Positions 10,291 through 21,250 of a stretch of 64,000 nt of DNA are shown here, piece after piece. Where the stretch lies: assembly GCA_003024785.1 (NCBI GenBank), contig PUQB01000005.1, positions 725,217-789,216 on the forward strand, written 5' to 3'. How positions within the stretch are numbered: position 1 is the first letter of the stretch; each line of letters opens with the position of its first letter. The translations under genes were made by a program, and so were the position numbers. This DNA comes from Selaginella tamariscina. Its lineage: Eukaryota > Streptophyta > Lycopodiopsida > Selaginellales > Selaginellaceae. The notes under the pieces were generated by a model. That model worked only from the letters and a program-made list of their open reading frames with translations. It had not been told where the DNA came from and ran no database searches.

Positions 10291-10827
10291 CACAGCCGCC
10301 GCCGCCGATTTCACAGCCGCCGCCTCTTGAAACCCTAAGAATATACCTAAACCCTAAAGGAATTAAATATATATATTAACCCTAAGAGAATATTCCTTCT
10401 GAGAGTAAGAATAAAATATAGATTCGCCCTAAACGAATATTCTTTCATTATATTATTAGCACGTGCGTGTGCGTGGGTGTATCACATACACCCCAAAAAT
10501 ATAAATCATGCAGGGATTTAACATGTGTGTGTCCATGAGAGTGTTAAAGTTTCATGTATATCAATACATACATACACACATAGTTTATACATATAGACAT
10601 ACATACATATTAGTACATAATATTAGAGAGACAGAGTACATATTATGGATCATATTGTGTATGTTTGAGAGAAGAGAGACAGTACATATTAACATGGATC
10701 ATGCATGGTGTGTATGCATGAGAGAAGAGAGAGAGTGTTAAAGTATTAAATTCATACACATTGCATATATTAATACACATATATACATACACACGTGTAT
10801 ACACACAGACATACATACATATTACAT

Positions 10828-10855
10828 GGGTTTAGGGTTTAGGGTTTAGGGTTTT
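10828..10855 (+). repeat. Interstitial telomere-like repeat (GGGTTTA)n
   Basis: About four consecutive units of the plant telomere repeat TTTAGGG lie inside the element. The flanks are element sequence, so this is not a chromosome end. Confidence 0.9.
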
Positions 10856-11292
10856 GGATTTAGGATGGATCATGCATGGTGTGTATGTATGAAAGAAGAG
10901 AAAGTGTTGAAAAATTATTTTTGTACACATTGCATATATTAGTACACATATATACTTACACATATTATACACAGATATACATACATAGTATATGAGAGAA
11001 GAGAGATAGTACATATTATGGATCATGCATGGTGTGTATTATACACACAGACATACATACATATTAGTACATAATATTAAAGAGACCGAATACATATTAT
11101 AGATCATGCATGGTATGTATGTTTGAGAGAAGAGAGATAATACATATTAACATGGATCATGCATGGTGTGTATGTATGAGAGAAGAGAGAAAGTACACAT
11201 ATATACATACAGAGTACACATATATACATACACACGTGTATACACACAGACATACATACATATTACATGAGTAAATTCATTGTGTTACATAT

Positions 11293-11316
11293 TAGGGTTT
11301 AGGGTTTAGGGTTTAG
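11293..11316 (+). repeat. Interstitial telomere-like repeat (AGGGTTT)n
   Basis: Three consecutive plant telomere-type units follow ACATATT and precede GATAGATCATGCATGG. Confidence 0.9.
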
Positions 11317-11381
11317 GATAGATCATGCATGGTGTGAAGAGAGAGTGTTGAAAAATTATTTTTGTACACACATGTATACAC

Positions 11382-11409
11382 AGGGTTTAGGGTTTAGGGT
11401 TTAGGGTTT
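11382..11409 (+). repeat. Interstitial telomere-like repeat (AGGGTTT)n
   Basis: Four consecutive plant telomere-type units, the third such block within 600 bases. The corresponding part of copy 2 (about 44018-44030) keeps only one degenerate unit. Confidence 0.9.
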
Positions 11410-11640
11410 GCTTCCAACAAGTTTAATATAAATATTACACATGTAAATTCAATGTGTTACATTCACACAGATTGAGTACATATATCATACATGCGTTGAA
11501 CATGATGTTTTCAATAAAGAAGCAACATATTTCTTCAGTTTGGTTTAGGGTTGTGCATGTGTGTGCATATGTGTTTTTGTAAGTTCTTGTAATGCGTGTG
11601 TAAATTATGATTGTGTTTATATATGTGTGCAAAACAAACA

Positions 11641-12500
11641 TCGAATAATTAAGAAAATAATATTAATAAACACACTATGAACATATTTTAAATTATACAT
11701 AATAATATATGATTTTATCTAATATATAGCCATATATAGTTTTAATAATATATATTAATTTAATATTGATAAAAAGGTTTAACATTGAAATATTCTTGAA
11801 ATAATAAGAAATTAATTGAGAAAATCCCATTAATATATACAAATGTAAATTAAGTACTCAAATAATTAACTAAATTAATTATCATAATCATGTTTAATAT
11901 TGGAATATCTTGGAATAATAAGAAAATAATAAAGAATATCCCATTAATATAAAGAAGATTAATTACTCAAGTAATTAAGGAAATGATATTAATATACACA
12001 CTATGAACATATTTTAAATTATACATAATAATACATCATTTTATCTAATATGTAATCATATATAGTTTTAATAATATATATTAATTTAATATTGATAATA
12101 AGGTTTAACACAGGAATATTCTTGAAATAATAACAAATTAATTGAGAAAATCCCATTAATATATACAAATGTAGAATAATTACTGCAATAATTAAGAACA
12201 AGACTAATTTAATTATGATAATCAGGTTTAATATTAGAATATTCTTCAAATATTAATAAAATAATAAAGAATATCCCATTGATACTAGGAAATGAAAACT
12301 AAATACTCGAGTAATTAAGAAAATAATAATAATAAACAGACTATGAATATATTTTAAATGATACATAATAATATATCAATTTATTTATTGTATAAGTATA
12401 TATTTATATATATATATAATATAAATATACTTGAATACTAAGAATGTAGAATATAGTCTAAAATTTCGTAATATTAAACAGCTTGAATCACTTGAATAAC
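11641..12500. repeat. AT-rich tandem repeat, three units of about 330 bp
   Basis: The word ACTATGAACATATTTTAAAT and its context recur at about 11674, 12000 and 12340 (periods 326 and 340). The same three units are at about 44334, 44661 and 44992 in copy 2. No genes are seen. Confidence 0.85.
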
Positions 12501-12999
12501 ATTAAATACAATTTTAAAATACTCATTGGAACTGGAGAGTATATATGTCAGAGTGTTGGATACTTGTGTCAACTCATATTAAATTTTATTTTCTGTTCTT
12601 TTTAAAAAATTTGAATTTCTGACATATGTATTGTCGGTCTGACATGTAAATTTGAAAATGCATTTAATTTCCCACTCAAATTCAGATCTGGTTCTTTCTC
12701 CGGCAAGGGTTTCTTCATTTCTGTATTTTTCACTCTTTAGATCTTCTTTTTTCTTCATAATGATCATCTCAGGAGCGAGATTAAATTGGGTGCTATTCTT
12801 TATAGGAAAGCACGGCGCCTTCAGTGCTGTTTACAAGTAAGTATTATAAACAAATTTAAAAATACTTATAAAGATTCACTCTCTTACATTCTCTCTTAAA
12901 ATTACAATTTAGGGGTTTAGGAATGCATTAGGATTATAATATATTCCGTTAGGGATTTATCCCGTTTAAATATCCTTTTAACTTAATATTCTAGGTTAA
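12501..12999 (+). promoter_or_regulatory. Non-coding region upstream of second array; possible promoter
   Basis: No convincing gene. A conserved stretch (CCCACTCAAATTCAGATCTGG ... about 12670-12840) recurs at about 45310-45480, and a TATA-like TTATAAAG sits at about 12866 (45500 in copy 2), followed by a CT-rich stretch. It lies upstream of the plus-strand transposase-like gene, so it may contain its promoter or leader. A 62-codon ORF here is not preserved in copy 2. Confidence 0.3.
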
Positions 13000-13475
13000 C
13001 CGGGGCGGCGGGATTAATCCAGCCATTTCTTTTTCGCCTCTTCGAAGAGGTGGCAAGATTAATCCCGCCACCATTTCTCGGGCAATGCTTCTCCGTCACT
13101 GAAAAAGAGTGGCGGATTAATCCCGCCGATAACCTTCTCAACTGATGAAGAGTTACCAGAATTTATTAGAAAGAGTTGTCGGCGGGATTAATCCTGCCAA
13201 CCATTTTAGGAGGCATGGAAGGGGTGGCGGATTAATCTCGCCACCACTTCCTGTTTTAAGGATTTGGGAACAAGATTTATCCCGAGATCTCTTTGAAATC
13301 ATAGTTTTGGAGAGAGTTATGTGCGGGTTTAATCCCGCCACCCATTCCCCGTCGTAAGAATTGTAGGCGGGATTAATCCCGCCTTGGACTCCCTCCGACA
13401 AGGAAGAGCCGGCGGGATTAATCCCGCCGCCTCTTCCTCCTCAGGGGGAGTCCGGCGGGATTAATCCCGCCGACT
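13000..13475. repeat. Second palindrome array, 5' of the transposase-like gene
   Basis: About ten exact or near copies of GGCGGGATTAATCCCGCC lie between 13003 and 13474, with the last four most regular (13370, 13411, 13453 region). The spacers differ from those in the array at 6790-8585 but match 45640-46270. The array stops abruptly at the truncated transposase-like gene. Confidence 0.95.
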
Positions 13476-13480
13476 CATCC

Positions 13481-15461
13481 TCGCCTGTGTGAACATGTGA
13501 ACAAGTGCCTCAGCTTGATGGGCTGCAAGCAATCTGCACTGGTACCTTCAACAACATATGGAATACTCATTTTAAGGATGTGGAGATTGCAAAACACTCT
13601 AGCTTTTCCAAGTGTGACACTTGTACATCATTGAAGGCTGCAGAGGCTTGTGCAAAAACCTTGGTGGAGATCACTGCCATTCAAAAGAAGATGGAGGCCC
13701 ACATGATTGCGCAACAAACTTGCCGGTCTCAGTACTATGCACACCGCATGCTTTCTGTGTCACACCCATCAGAGTACCTGTGCTTGATCCATGACAAGAT
13801 GGATCATTCAAAGACCAGCATTCCAAAGCTCGTTGCAACACCAAAGTGCCTTGGAAATGTCATGAAACTTCCAATTTCATTGACAGGTGTGCTAACACAT
13901 GGACACGGTTGTGAATCATATGGACACTTTTCACTTCCACATTGGTCTAGCAACTCCAATTTCACTATTGGGTCGTTGGCCATGTGTTTCAGACACCTTA
14001 AAGCCCACTCACAGACAAGTCCTATCGGTGATCTCAAAGTGAAGAAACAACACCTTCAACCTTTACATAATGCTCTCATGAACACGTCTGCACTTGAGGC
14101 TACTTGGGAATATGAGAGGCATTGTCAGCAACCTGCACAAAAAACAGATGGCCCTGTTGAGAGTTCAGGTTCAGTGGAGGGATCTAGCTCAAATAGTGTA
14201 CATGTGTCCTCAACATCAAATAAGCTTCCTCGTCATTTGCTTTTACAGATGGATAATTGTGCAGGCGAGAACAAAAATAGGTAAATCATTTTACTTAAGG
14301 GTTTCTCAAGCTCATACTTACTTTTATTTTCTAGATATGTGCTAGCATACTTGTCAATGCTTGTTGCCAAAGGTGTGTTTGAAACAATCAGGCTCAGTTT
14401 TCTTATGGTTGGTCACACTCATGAAGATATTGATGTGTTCTTCAGCAAGGTCTCCAACTCTACAAAAAGGACAAGTGCACTTACCTTACCGCATATGATG
14501 AATCTTTTTGAAAATTGCATCTCCAAAAAAAGTTGTGCTTTGCTTGTGACTGAGGTGCCAGACTTCAAAAATTTCTCAAGGAGTATATAAAGAGGGGAAT
14601 GATTCTTTACTTGGTCACCTTGTGCCGCTACAATTCTTTTTCTCCATACGAGATGGTATACCTATTATTGCAGTACAAGTTACGGCCATCAGAGCAGGAG
14701 TGGTTACCGAAAAGGGGTTAATGCTCTTCAAAAGTGGAGAGAATGGAAAGCCACTTCTCCCAGAAGGACAACCAGACCCTATTCCATTGAGTGCCCAGCT
14801 CAAGGAACAAAAGGTTATTATTGATGGCATAAGAAAATATGTGGCATGGGTTCAAAAATCGATGCCAAAGAATTCTGATAAGGCAACTGGTTACTCAGAA
14901 CTATATAAGCATGTGGTTGACTATTGGGAGACTGTTGTTCGAGAGTTGGAAGGGCCTACTGTCACAAGTACAGAATTGCAACACCCTTTTTGGCCTAAAT
15001 CAAGGTGGCGAGAGGAGATTGAAATGACATCATTGAGCACAAATGGCATAGAAGCCAGTAGTGATGTGGAAGTGCAAACCCCACACTTTGTTGGACAAAG
15101 GAACCAAAAACCTAAAGCATACTTTGATTGTTGCCAGGATCTTCAAAAACTAATGATGGTTCTCATTACTCCAGATGCGTCATATAATCAGCCTATTTGG
15201 ATGGGTCAAATTATCGACACACCTGAAGTAATCACAAAAAATAGTATTGTTAAGGTTGCATGGTTCAAACCACAAAAAAGGCGACACGGGAAGGAGAGCG
15301 AAAGATATAATGGATGCCTAGAGAAAAACATGGTCTCCCAATCAAAAAGACCCAGCATGTTTTATAAATGTTAAATCCATTCGATATGGATGGATGTCAA
15401 GAAGCGTTGTAAAGTCACGATTAACAAAACTGCAAGGGAATGTATGTTTTCTGAAGCTTAA
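13481..15461 (+). pseudogene. DUF7869-type transposase-like gene, 5'-truncated copy
   Basis: The sequence joins the palindrome array directly to the middle of the gene: homology to copy 2 starts at TGTGTGAACATGTGAACAAG (13487), which corresponds to about 47550. Visible motifs are CDTCTSLKAAEAC (zinc-finger-like), CLIHDKMDHSKT, LPISLTGVLTHGHG, QMDNCAGENKNR, then a 54-bp intron (14281-14334), and VGHTHEDID. The acidic residues in HDKMDH, QMDN and THEDID could be a DDE/RNase H-like triad; this is my inference. The C-terminal part (14622-15374) holds RDGIPI, LPEGQPDPIP and WMGQIIDTPEVITKNSIV. Frameshifts occur near 14590 and 15320; copy 2 lacks one A at the second place. The gene belongs to the family seen in non-seed plants and algae under DUF7869. 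It has lost about 1.1 kb of 5' coding sequence relative to copy 2. Confidence 0.8.
14281..14334 (+). other. Predicted 54-bp intron in the transposase-like gene
   Basis: ACAAAAATAG is followed by GTAAATCATT and the intron ends TTATTTTCTAG before ATATGTGCTAGC. Splicing joins GENKNR to YVLAYLSML in frame. It is conserved at the same place and length in copy 2 (48344-48397). Confidence 0.8.
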
Positions 15462-15937
15462 AGCAATTATAAAATTATAAAATATCATATATTTAATATT
15501 CATAATTATTATAAACTCTTTAATAATAGTACCAAATTGTTTACTTAACTATATAAATTTAAAAAATGGTATGGAAGATTGACTATATTATTATAGGATT
15601 TTATATATATATTATTACTACTACAAATTTTTAATTAATAATGTTATATTTAAATATTAATATTTTAATAACAACATCAATATTTATAATGTACCTCTTA
15701 TGCTCTTCCTTAATTGTTATATTAGGCAATATATTATATAATTAATACCTTCTACTTTTAAATGTTATTAATTTTTGTTCAATGAATGCTATAATTTATT
15801 AAAGGGTAGAATACAAAATAGAATATTCTAAAGAATATTCTATTTTCAAATATATATTCTAAAGAATATTCCTTTAATATTAAAAAATGCTAATTAAATA
15901 GCTAAAATTGCTAATTATTAGGAAATGGGACTATAGC
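15462..15937. other. AT-rich 3' flank of the transposase-like gene
   Basis: No gene is seen. TTTATTATT-type words and two AGAATATTCTAAAGAATATTC inverted repeats (about 15820-15870) are present. The region is colinear with 49516-50000 in copy 2. Confidence 0.7.
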
Positions 15938-15963
15938 CATGCCCATTTTAGTTACAACTTGCA
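15938..15963 (-). repeat. Right terminal inverted repeat of copy 1
   Basis: CATGCCCATTTTAGTTACAA and the next six bases form the reverse complement of the left terminus with two mismatches. TA follows at 15964. In copy 2 the corresponding end is cut at about 50016 after GCCATGCCATTTTAG. Confidence 0.8.
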
Positions 15964-15984
15964 TAATTTGGAGGTGATGACTTA

Positions 15985-16420
15985 TATTAAATGAGTAGAT
16001 TCCTTAGTATGATTAGGAAGAAACTAATTACAAATAGATTGATGGGTTGACAAGGAAATAATTTCATTTTATAATTATGTTCAATTATGTTTGATAATAC
16101 TTTTTTTAACTATTGTAAAATATTTTTAGGAACATTCTTTACTTTATGAATATCTTGAGAATAATATAGAAATAATAATTATTTTATATATAAATATTCT
16201 CTGTAATATTCTAGGTTGTAATGTTTATTAAGTATATTATTGACATGAAGATTATATTTTTATTCATTTTTATCGCATATTAATGTAAAATAAAGATATA
16301 TTTTCTAGTGATGATAAATTTGATTTTATTAACACTAAGTAAGGTTAATTAAGGGTCTTAAATTATTATTAATTAAGACTTAAATATATATTTATTAAAT
16401 AATTAATTAATAATTAGAAC
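15985..16420. repeat. End region of another copy, interrupted by R1
   Basis: The sequence from GATTAGGAAGAAAC (about 16012) to ATAATTAGAAC (16420) is the reverse complement of the left subterminal region of the large element, and it continues at 21251 to about 21320 after the R1 insertion. It is an end remnant of a further element copy. No gene is present. Confidence 0.75.
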
Positions 16421-16584
16421 TGTGAGAGCTCGGAATATAGAAATGTGTATCCCCATTAGTTCAGAAACCCTAACTTATATACAAGAGCGAGTGGTTCAGA
16501 TTGAATCCAATTCGACAGCTATCAAAATCCACTACGCTAATAATAGTATGTGCACATGCAGCCGTACACGTGGATCTTACATCA
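16421..16584 (-). repeat. R1 3' LTR
   Basis: 164 bp, bounded TGTGAGAGCTCGG...CTTACATCA on the plus strand. It is the 3' LTR because the coding direction is minus. The paired LTR is at 21087-21250. Confidence 0.9.
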
Positions 16585-16666
16585 TCCCCTCCTCTCGGAA
16601 GGGTGTAAGTTGGTTAGGGTTCTCTTGTAGACGGGCCCGGATCTAGAGGAACATCAAGAGGAGGCA

Positions 16667-18000
16667 CTAGTGGATCTGTAGGTGGCACAACTTGTTCCCG
16701 TTGCACAAATGCTTCAACCGTTGTACATGTACAATCTCTGGAGGATCGGGTTGAATGTCGTGCCAAACCTCATAAACCTGTGGCCCTACTTGCCGTAGCA
16801 CTTGATACGGTCCTTTCCACTGAGGAAGGAGACTCTTAGCTAAACCACGTACCGTAAGCTTGGGAAAACGAACCAACACCAGTTCATCAACCTTGTACTC
16901 CGTAGGAGGACGATGATGCGAGTTGTAGCGTTGTTGTTGTCCTACTTGTACGCGGCCCAAGTGTTCTGCTGACTCCGCACGAACCAATGGAAGAAGCTCG
17001 TCAGATACCGATCCCACGACCTAGCATCAGCAGCTCGTGATAACCGAGAAGGCAAACCCAACTCCGTTGGCAACACCGGGTCATGACCATACAAAAGCTT
17101 ATATGGGGAAGTACCAATGGAACTTTGAACTCCAGTGACATAAGCATATCGGAGAGACGGTAGATAACCATCCCAATCTGAATGTTGAAAGTTCACATAC
17201 TTCGCAATCATCCCCTTGAAAGTTCTGACGAGCCGTTCCACTAAAACCATCTGTCTGAGGATGATAACACTTGTGAAAGTGTGGCGTATCCCTAATCGAG
17301 ATGTCAAAACATGAAATCTCAACCATAAATGCGGGACCATTATCCGAGAGAATTCGCTCCGGACAAGAATACTGAAACACGACCCGATTCAGGAGAAATT
17401 GACCAACAGCAAAAGCAATCGCACTAGCAAGAGCACCAACTTCTACCAACGAGTTAGGTAATCAGAAGCAATAATAACGTACTCGTTACCAGCTGTTGAC
17501 CGCGGAAAAGGTCCCATCAAATCAAATGCCACCAATTCAAACGGACGAGAAACTGCAATTGACTCCAACCGTCCTTCCGAAGCACATGGGGGAGTATTGC
17601 GAGCTTGGCACCACACAGCTACGCACATACGAATCACATCTCCTCGCAACTCCAACCAATAGAAAGATCTGTGCAGCTTCTCCATCACCCGACGATGTCC
17701 CATGTGCCCGCCAAGAATAGGAGAGTCATGGTAAGCATGGAGGAAGCGTGGAATGAAGATTGAAGGCACCACCAACCGCAAAGGATCATCTGGATTAGTC
17801 CCCACAAAATAAAGAAGGTCATCCTGAAGGCGATACTGCGAATGTAAATGCCTAAAAGGTAAGTCATCAGTAAGTGATGCAGGATTCTCAAACCCATCAC
17901 GAAGCCTTCGAATCCACGGCTCAACCTTTTGAGCTTCCCGAACCTCGTCCAAAGATGGCAAATCTAACTCTGCATTCTGCAGACACTGAATGTCAAGCAC
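16667..18000 (-). pseudogene. R1 integrase segment
   Basis: The frame 18000 to 17443 contains HMGHRRVMEKLHRSFYW and CVAVWCQ (the His/Cys zinc-binding part) and then FDLMGPFPRS and VIIASDYLTRW of the catalytic core. The frame shifts to one with SDNGPAFM (17350) and then to another ending in a GPY/F-like module (WKGPYQVLRQVGPQVYEVW, about 16800). At least two frameshifts (about 17450 and 17280) break it. Integrase inserts the element's cDNA into the genome; this copy cannot do so. Confidence 0.85.
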
Positions 18001-19430
18001 AGCAACTGCTGATGGTACAGATCTTCGTCCAAAAAGTCCACTGATGCTGGAACAACTGGTTCCTCTGGGGCAACAGAAGAGAGAGAAGGTGGAAGAGGAG
18101 CTCGAGAAAGAGCATCAGCATCAGCCATGGAACTTCCTGGGCGATGAACAACTTCAAAGTCATAAATTTAAAGTTTCAAGGCCCACCGAGCAGTACGCCC
18201 AATCAAATTCTTCCGCTTCAAACAACGAAGTGACTGCTGCATGATCGCCTTCCAATAACGTCCGCGAACCATGCAAGTAGGCATGGAGCTTCTCAAAACC
18301 CCCAAACTGCTGCTAGACACTCCTTTTCAGTCGTGGTAAATTCACCTCTGCTGGCTGCAATGTACGGCTGATGTACGCAATGGGATGTCGTTGGCCAGGA
18401 ACACTCGTACTCTCCTGCATCAATACACCCCCAAGGCCGATTCAGAAGCATCTACACGCAAGATAAAGGACGGGTGTAATCCGGGTACGCCAAACTGGAG
18501 TCGTCAACAACTCTTTAAGATCTGCAAATGCCTGCTTGCAATCCTTAAACCAAACAAAAGAAGTCATTGACGATTTCAACAACGCGTGCAATGGTGCAAT
18601 ACGATTTGAAAGAATCCACAAAATGACCCAGATATTGTACCTTGCCAAGAAAGCGTTGCACATTATTCACACACTTTGGCGTAGGGAACTTCAAAATTGC
18701 AACTAGTTTGTCAGGATCAACTTGCAAACCTTCACGTGAAAGCGATAGCCCAGATAAGTGGTGTCCTTTGATCCAAACACATACTTAGATGGCTTCAACT
18801 TCAAACCAACTTCCCGCAATCGATCCAAAACCTTACGTACATCACCAACATGCTCCTCCCACGTTCCATCCGATGGATCAAATCATCATCAATGAAATCG
18901 GCAGTCACCTCCGGCATGTTGCAAAGAACCTCGTCCATCATACGCTGGAAAGTTGCGGAGCATTGCTCAAACCGAAAGGCATCACCAGGAACTCGTACAG
19001 GCCAAATGTGTCGAAAGCAGTCTTGGAAATGTCCATGTCAGCCATTGGAACTTGCCAATATCCAGATGCGAGATCACTAACTGGTGAACCAACAGCTCCG
19101 CCCCAGTCGATCCAAAAGGTCTGCAGTATGATACACATCTGAGACGGTTACCTCATTAACGGGCGATAGTCAATGCAGAATCGAACACTCCCATCAGGCT
19201 TCGTCACAAGAGGTTCGCACGCCCAAGGTACTTGAGACTTCCGGATAACACCCTTCTCCAACATCTCTTTGATATTCGCTCGTAAGATCTTGAGCTCCTT
19301 TGGTACCGACGCCGAACAAGTACTTGATTGGCCTAGCTTTCCAGTTGGAATAGGGCGTGTCGCAATCTGGCCCCAGATGACAAGTCGAAGTTGAAAAGAT
19401 CAGCATACTCCTCTTGAGTTGAATCAACAA
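18001..19430 (-). pseudogene. R1 reverse transcriptase and RNase H segment
   Basis: Pieces in several frames match the Ty3/gypsy [22 protein letters not shown] and [15 protein letters not shown] (about 19080-18950), then VQRFLGKVQYLGHFV of the connection domain (18680-18640). RNase H lies toward 18100. The YxDD active site is not in an open frame. Frequent frameshifts and stops are present. It would copy element RNA into DNA in an intact relative. Confidence 0.8.
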
Positions 19431-19599
19431 CTACAGCACGACGATCATCTGGTGGATCCAAAGAAGGAAAGAAAGAGCAATGAAGGGGAAAAGGTTGGAA
19501 ATAGGGGTAGACAAAGTAATGGAAGCAGAGTGAAGCAGATGACGAAGTGGAATAGAAGTAAGAGGAATGGAAGAAAGACGAGGGAAACAAGGGGGAGAC

Positions 19600-19900
19600 T
19601 TTTCAAAGTCACACTTGGCATGATTGCGAGTTAACCAATCCATACCAAGAATAAGGTGAAAAGCTTGACTCGGCACCACCCGCAAAGATTGAAGCTCGAG
19701 CTCACAATCATCCACACGAACAACAATGTCCACTTCATCCGCGAACAAGCATGAGTATGTCCGTTGCCGTACAGAATGAAGACTGGTTCTACCGCACGAC
19801 GCAAATGAAGGCTGCAACGTGTAGCAACAGATTGAGAAACAGAGGACAAACTTGAACCTGTATCCACCAACACTGAAAGGAAAACAGGACGAGGGTGCGA
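19600..19900 (-). pseudogene. R1 aspartic protease segment
   Basis: MLVDTGSSLSSVS (from 19873) is the retroviral-type aspartic protease active site (DTGS), and LILGMDWL (in the frame 19817-19431, about 19640) matches the usual following motif. The two parts are in different frames, so the protease is broken. Confidence 0.8.
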
Positions 19901-20055
19901 TTGAAACGAGCTTGAAAAGTGAAAACCGGATGATTTGGTGCCGAGTGAACCCCTTGATGATACTCCCGAAAGAAAGATGGAGGGGTCACTAATTTATTCG
20001 CACGAGGACCCTCCTCTACTCGTGCGATTCGTCGTTTCCCGGAAGATCCACCGCA

Positions 20056-20969
20056 TCACAACCTTCCACTGCAGCAGCACCAACCGGACGTTGTTGCCCA
20101 TGGCCTCCATCCTGGAAATGGGGGACGCCAATCGGGAAACCGTTGACAGCGCCGATACGTGTGTCCAACCTCATCACATGCCCAACAACGAACTGCACGT
20201 CCACGTCCTCGTCCACGGGCCCCACCTTGTGCTGGTACACGAGCGGCAACAGCCTCAACCTCCATCGGAGCAGGTCCATCCCCAACATGGAGTGGAACAA
20301 GAGCACGTGAAGGCACAAGTGGGAGAGGTGACGACTCATATCGTTGTGCCAGCCTCAAAGCATCGTCAAGAGTCACTGGAGCTAGTGCATGCACAAGCCC
20401 CACAAGGTCTTGACGAAGTGCTGGCCACAACATACCTAACTTGATGCGTTCCGACATGTTAGGTTCTGCACGCAGCAAAAGGCTTCGAAAGCGAACACCA
20501 AACTGCATCACCGACTCAGATGGCTCCTGACGAATACGATGCAACTGCTGAAAAGCATCATCACAGTCGTCCGCATGCCCAAATGCACGTTTGAAGATCT
20601 CTGGAAGAATATTCCAATCTCCACGAGTTGCAACGTCCAGACCATTGTACCACTGCAACGCCGTCCCTTGAAGACAAGTAGGAAACTCGCGCAAACACTG
20701 AGCACCGTCCCACGAATGATATGTGGCAACCACAGTGAAGTGGTCAAACCAATGGTACACATCATCTCCAGGATTTCCGCGAAAGAAATCCGGCGGACAC
20801 GGGGGTTTGCAACATGAGTAGGAGGAGTACCCTGGCCTGTGAATGCTGCCATCAACTGAGAATGATTGTTCAGTTGCACACGCATGGCATCCAACAACTG
20901 CATGAGTAACTGCTCCACAGACAAGGGATTCTGTTGTGGATTCATGGATGAAGAAGAGACAAAATCCAC
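20056..20969 (-). pseudogene. R1 gag, one frameshift
   Basis: The start MDFVSSSSMNPQQNPL is at 20969. A frameshift near 20780 leads into HWFDHFTVVATYHSWDGAQ and the retrotransposon gag core (FPTCLQGTALQWYNGL). The C-terminus has an Arg/Gly-rich stretch and a zinc knuckle CWACDEVGHTYRRC (CX2CX4HX4C) near 20145. Gag forms the element's particle. Without the frameshift it would be about 300 residues. Confidence 0.85.
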
Positions 20970-21086
20970 AAGAAAGGAATAGATCTAGACAATGGAAAAG
21001 CTAGACCTAAGAAGACAGAGAAAGAAAAAAGACACAAATCCGAGCACTCCGTAGGGACAATTAGAGGTGCCCCTCACCTCCACCAA

Positions 21087-21250
21087 TGTGAGAGCTCGGA
21101 ATATAGAAATGTGTATATCCATTAGTTCAGAAACCCTAACTTATATACAAGAGCGAGTGGTCCAGATTGAATCCAATCCGACGGCTATCAAAATCCACTA
21201 CGCTAATAATAGTATGTGCACATGCAACCGTACACGTGGATCTTACATCA
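21087..21250 (-). repeat. R1 5' LTR
   Basis: 164 bp, six differences from 16421-16584. On the minus strand it ends CCGAGCTCTCACA and is followed by a TGG-starting primer-site candidate. Confidence 0.9.

Larger units (their letters stand above)
10290..11640. repeat. GCC-rich spacer, telomere-like blocks and ATCATGCATGGTGTGTATG repeats
   Basis: After CAGCCGCCGCC (10295-10325) come words like GAAACCCTAAGAATATACC. Then several copies of GGATCATGCATGGTGTGTAT with GAGAGAAGAGAG follow (about 10695, 10867, 11020, 11104, 11155), separated by (AC/AT)-rich stretches. Copies occur at 29830-30274, 43702-44030 and 51420-51950. No coding potential is seen. Confidence 0.85.
1683..15963. mobile_element. Large TIR element, copy 1 (14.3 kb)
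   Basis: The element starts TGCACGTTGTAACTAAAG at 1683, and the reverse complement of its other end at 15963 starts TGCAAGTTGTAACTAAAA. The terminal inverted repeats match at 24 of 26 positions and are flanked by TA on both sides (1681-1682 and 15964-15965). Layout: minus-strand FCP1-like and ParB/methyltransferase-like genes on the left, palindrome array, microsatellite block, telomere-like repeats, AT-rich tandem block, second palindrome array, and a plus-strand transposase-like gene on the right. The same order recurs at 23844-30274 plus 43702-50016, which shows this is one unit, not a chance cluster. The unit boundaries come from the inverted repeats and the colinear second copy. The superfamily is not recognised. 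Confidence 0.75.
16421..21250 (-). mobile_element. R1: Ty3/gypsy LTR retrotransposon, decayed
   Basis: It has two 164-bp LTRs (16421-16584 and 21087-21250) that differ at six positions (about 96% identity), with TG...CA ends. On the minus strand the 5' LTR is followed by TTGGTGGAGGTGAGGGG, whose TGG start fits a primer site, and AGAGGAGGGGA (polypurine tract) precedes the 3' LTR. Gag, protease, reverse transcriptase, RNase H and integrase segments lie in gypsy order, all with frameshifts. It is inserted in an end region of the large element; I see no clear 5-bp target duplication (gaac versus cttaa). Confidence 0.9.

Noticed and set aside
10828-11409. A chromosome end
   Set aside because: The telomere-type blocks have only three or four units each, are separated by element sequence and are followed by more than 50 kb.
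12652-12840. A small ORF (62 codons) upstream of the second palindrome array
   Set aside because: The frame and start are not kept in the homologous region 45300-45490; more likely a leader or promoter region.
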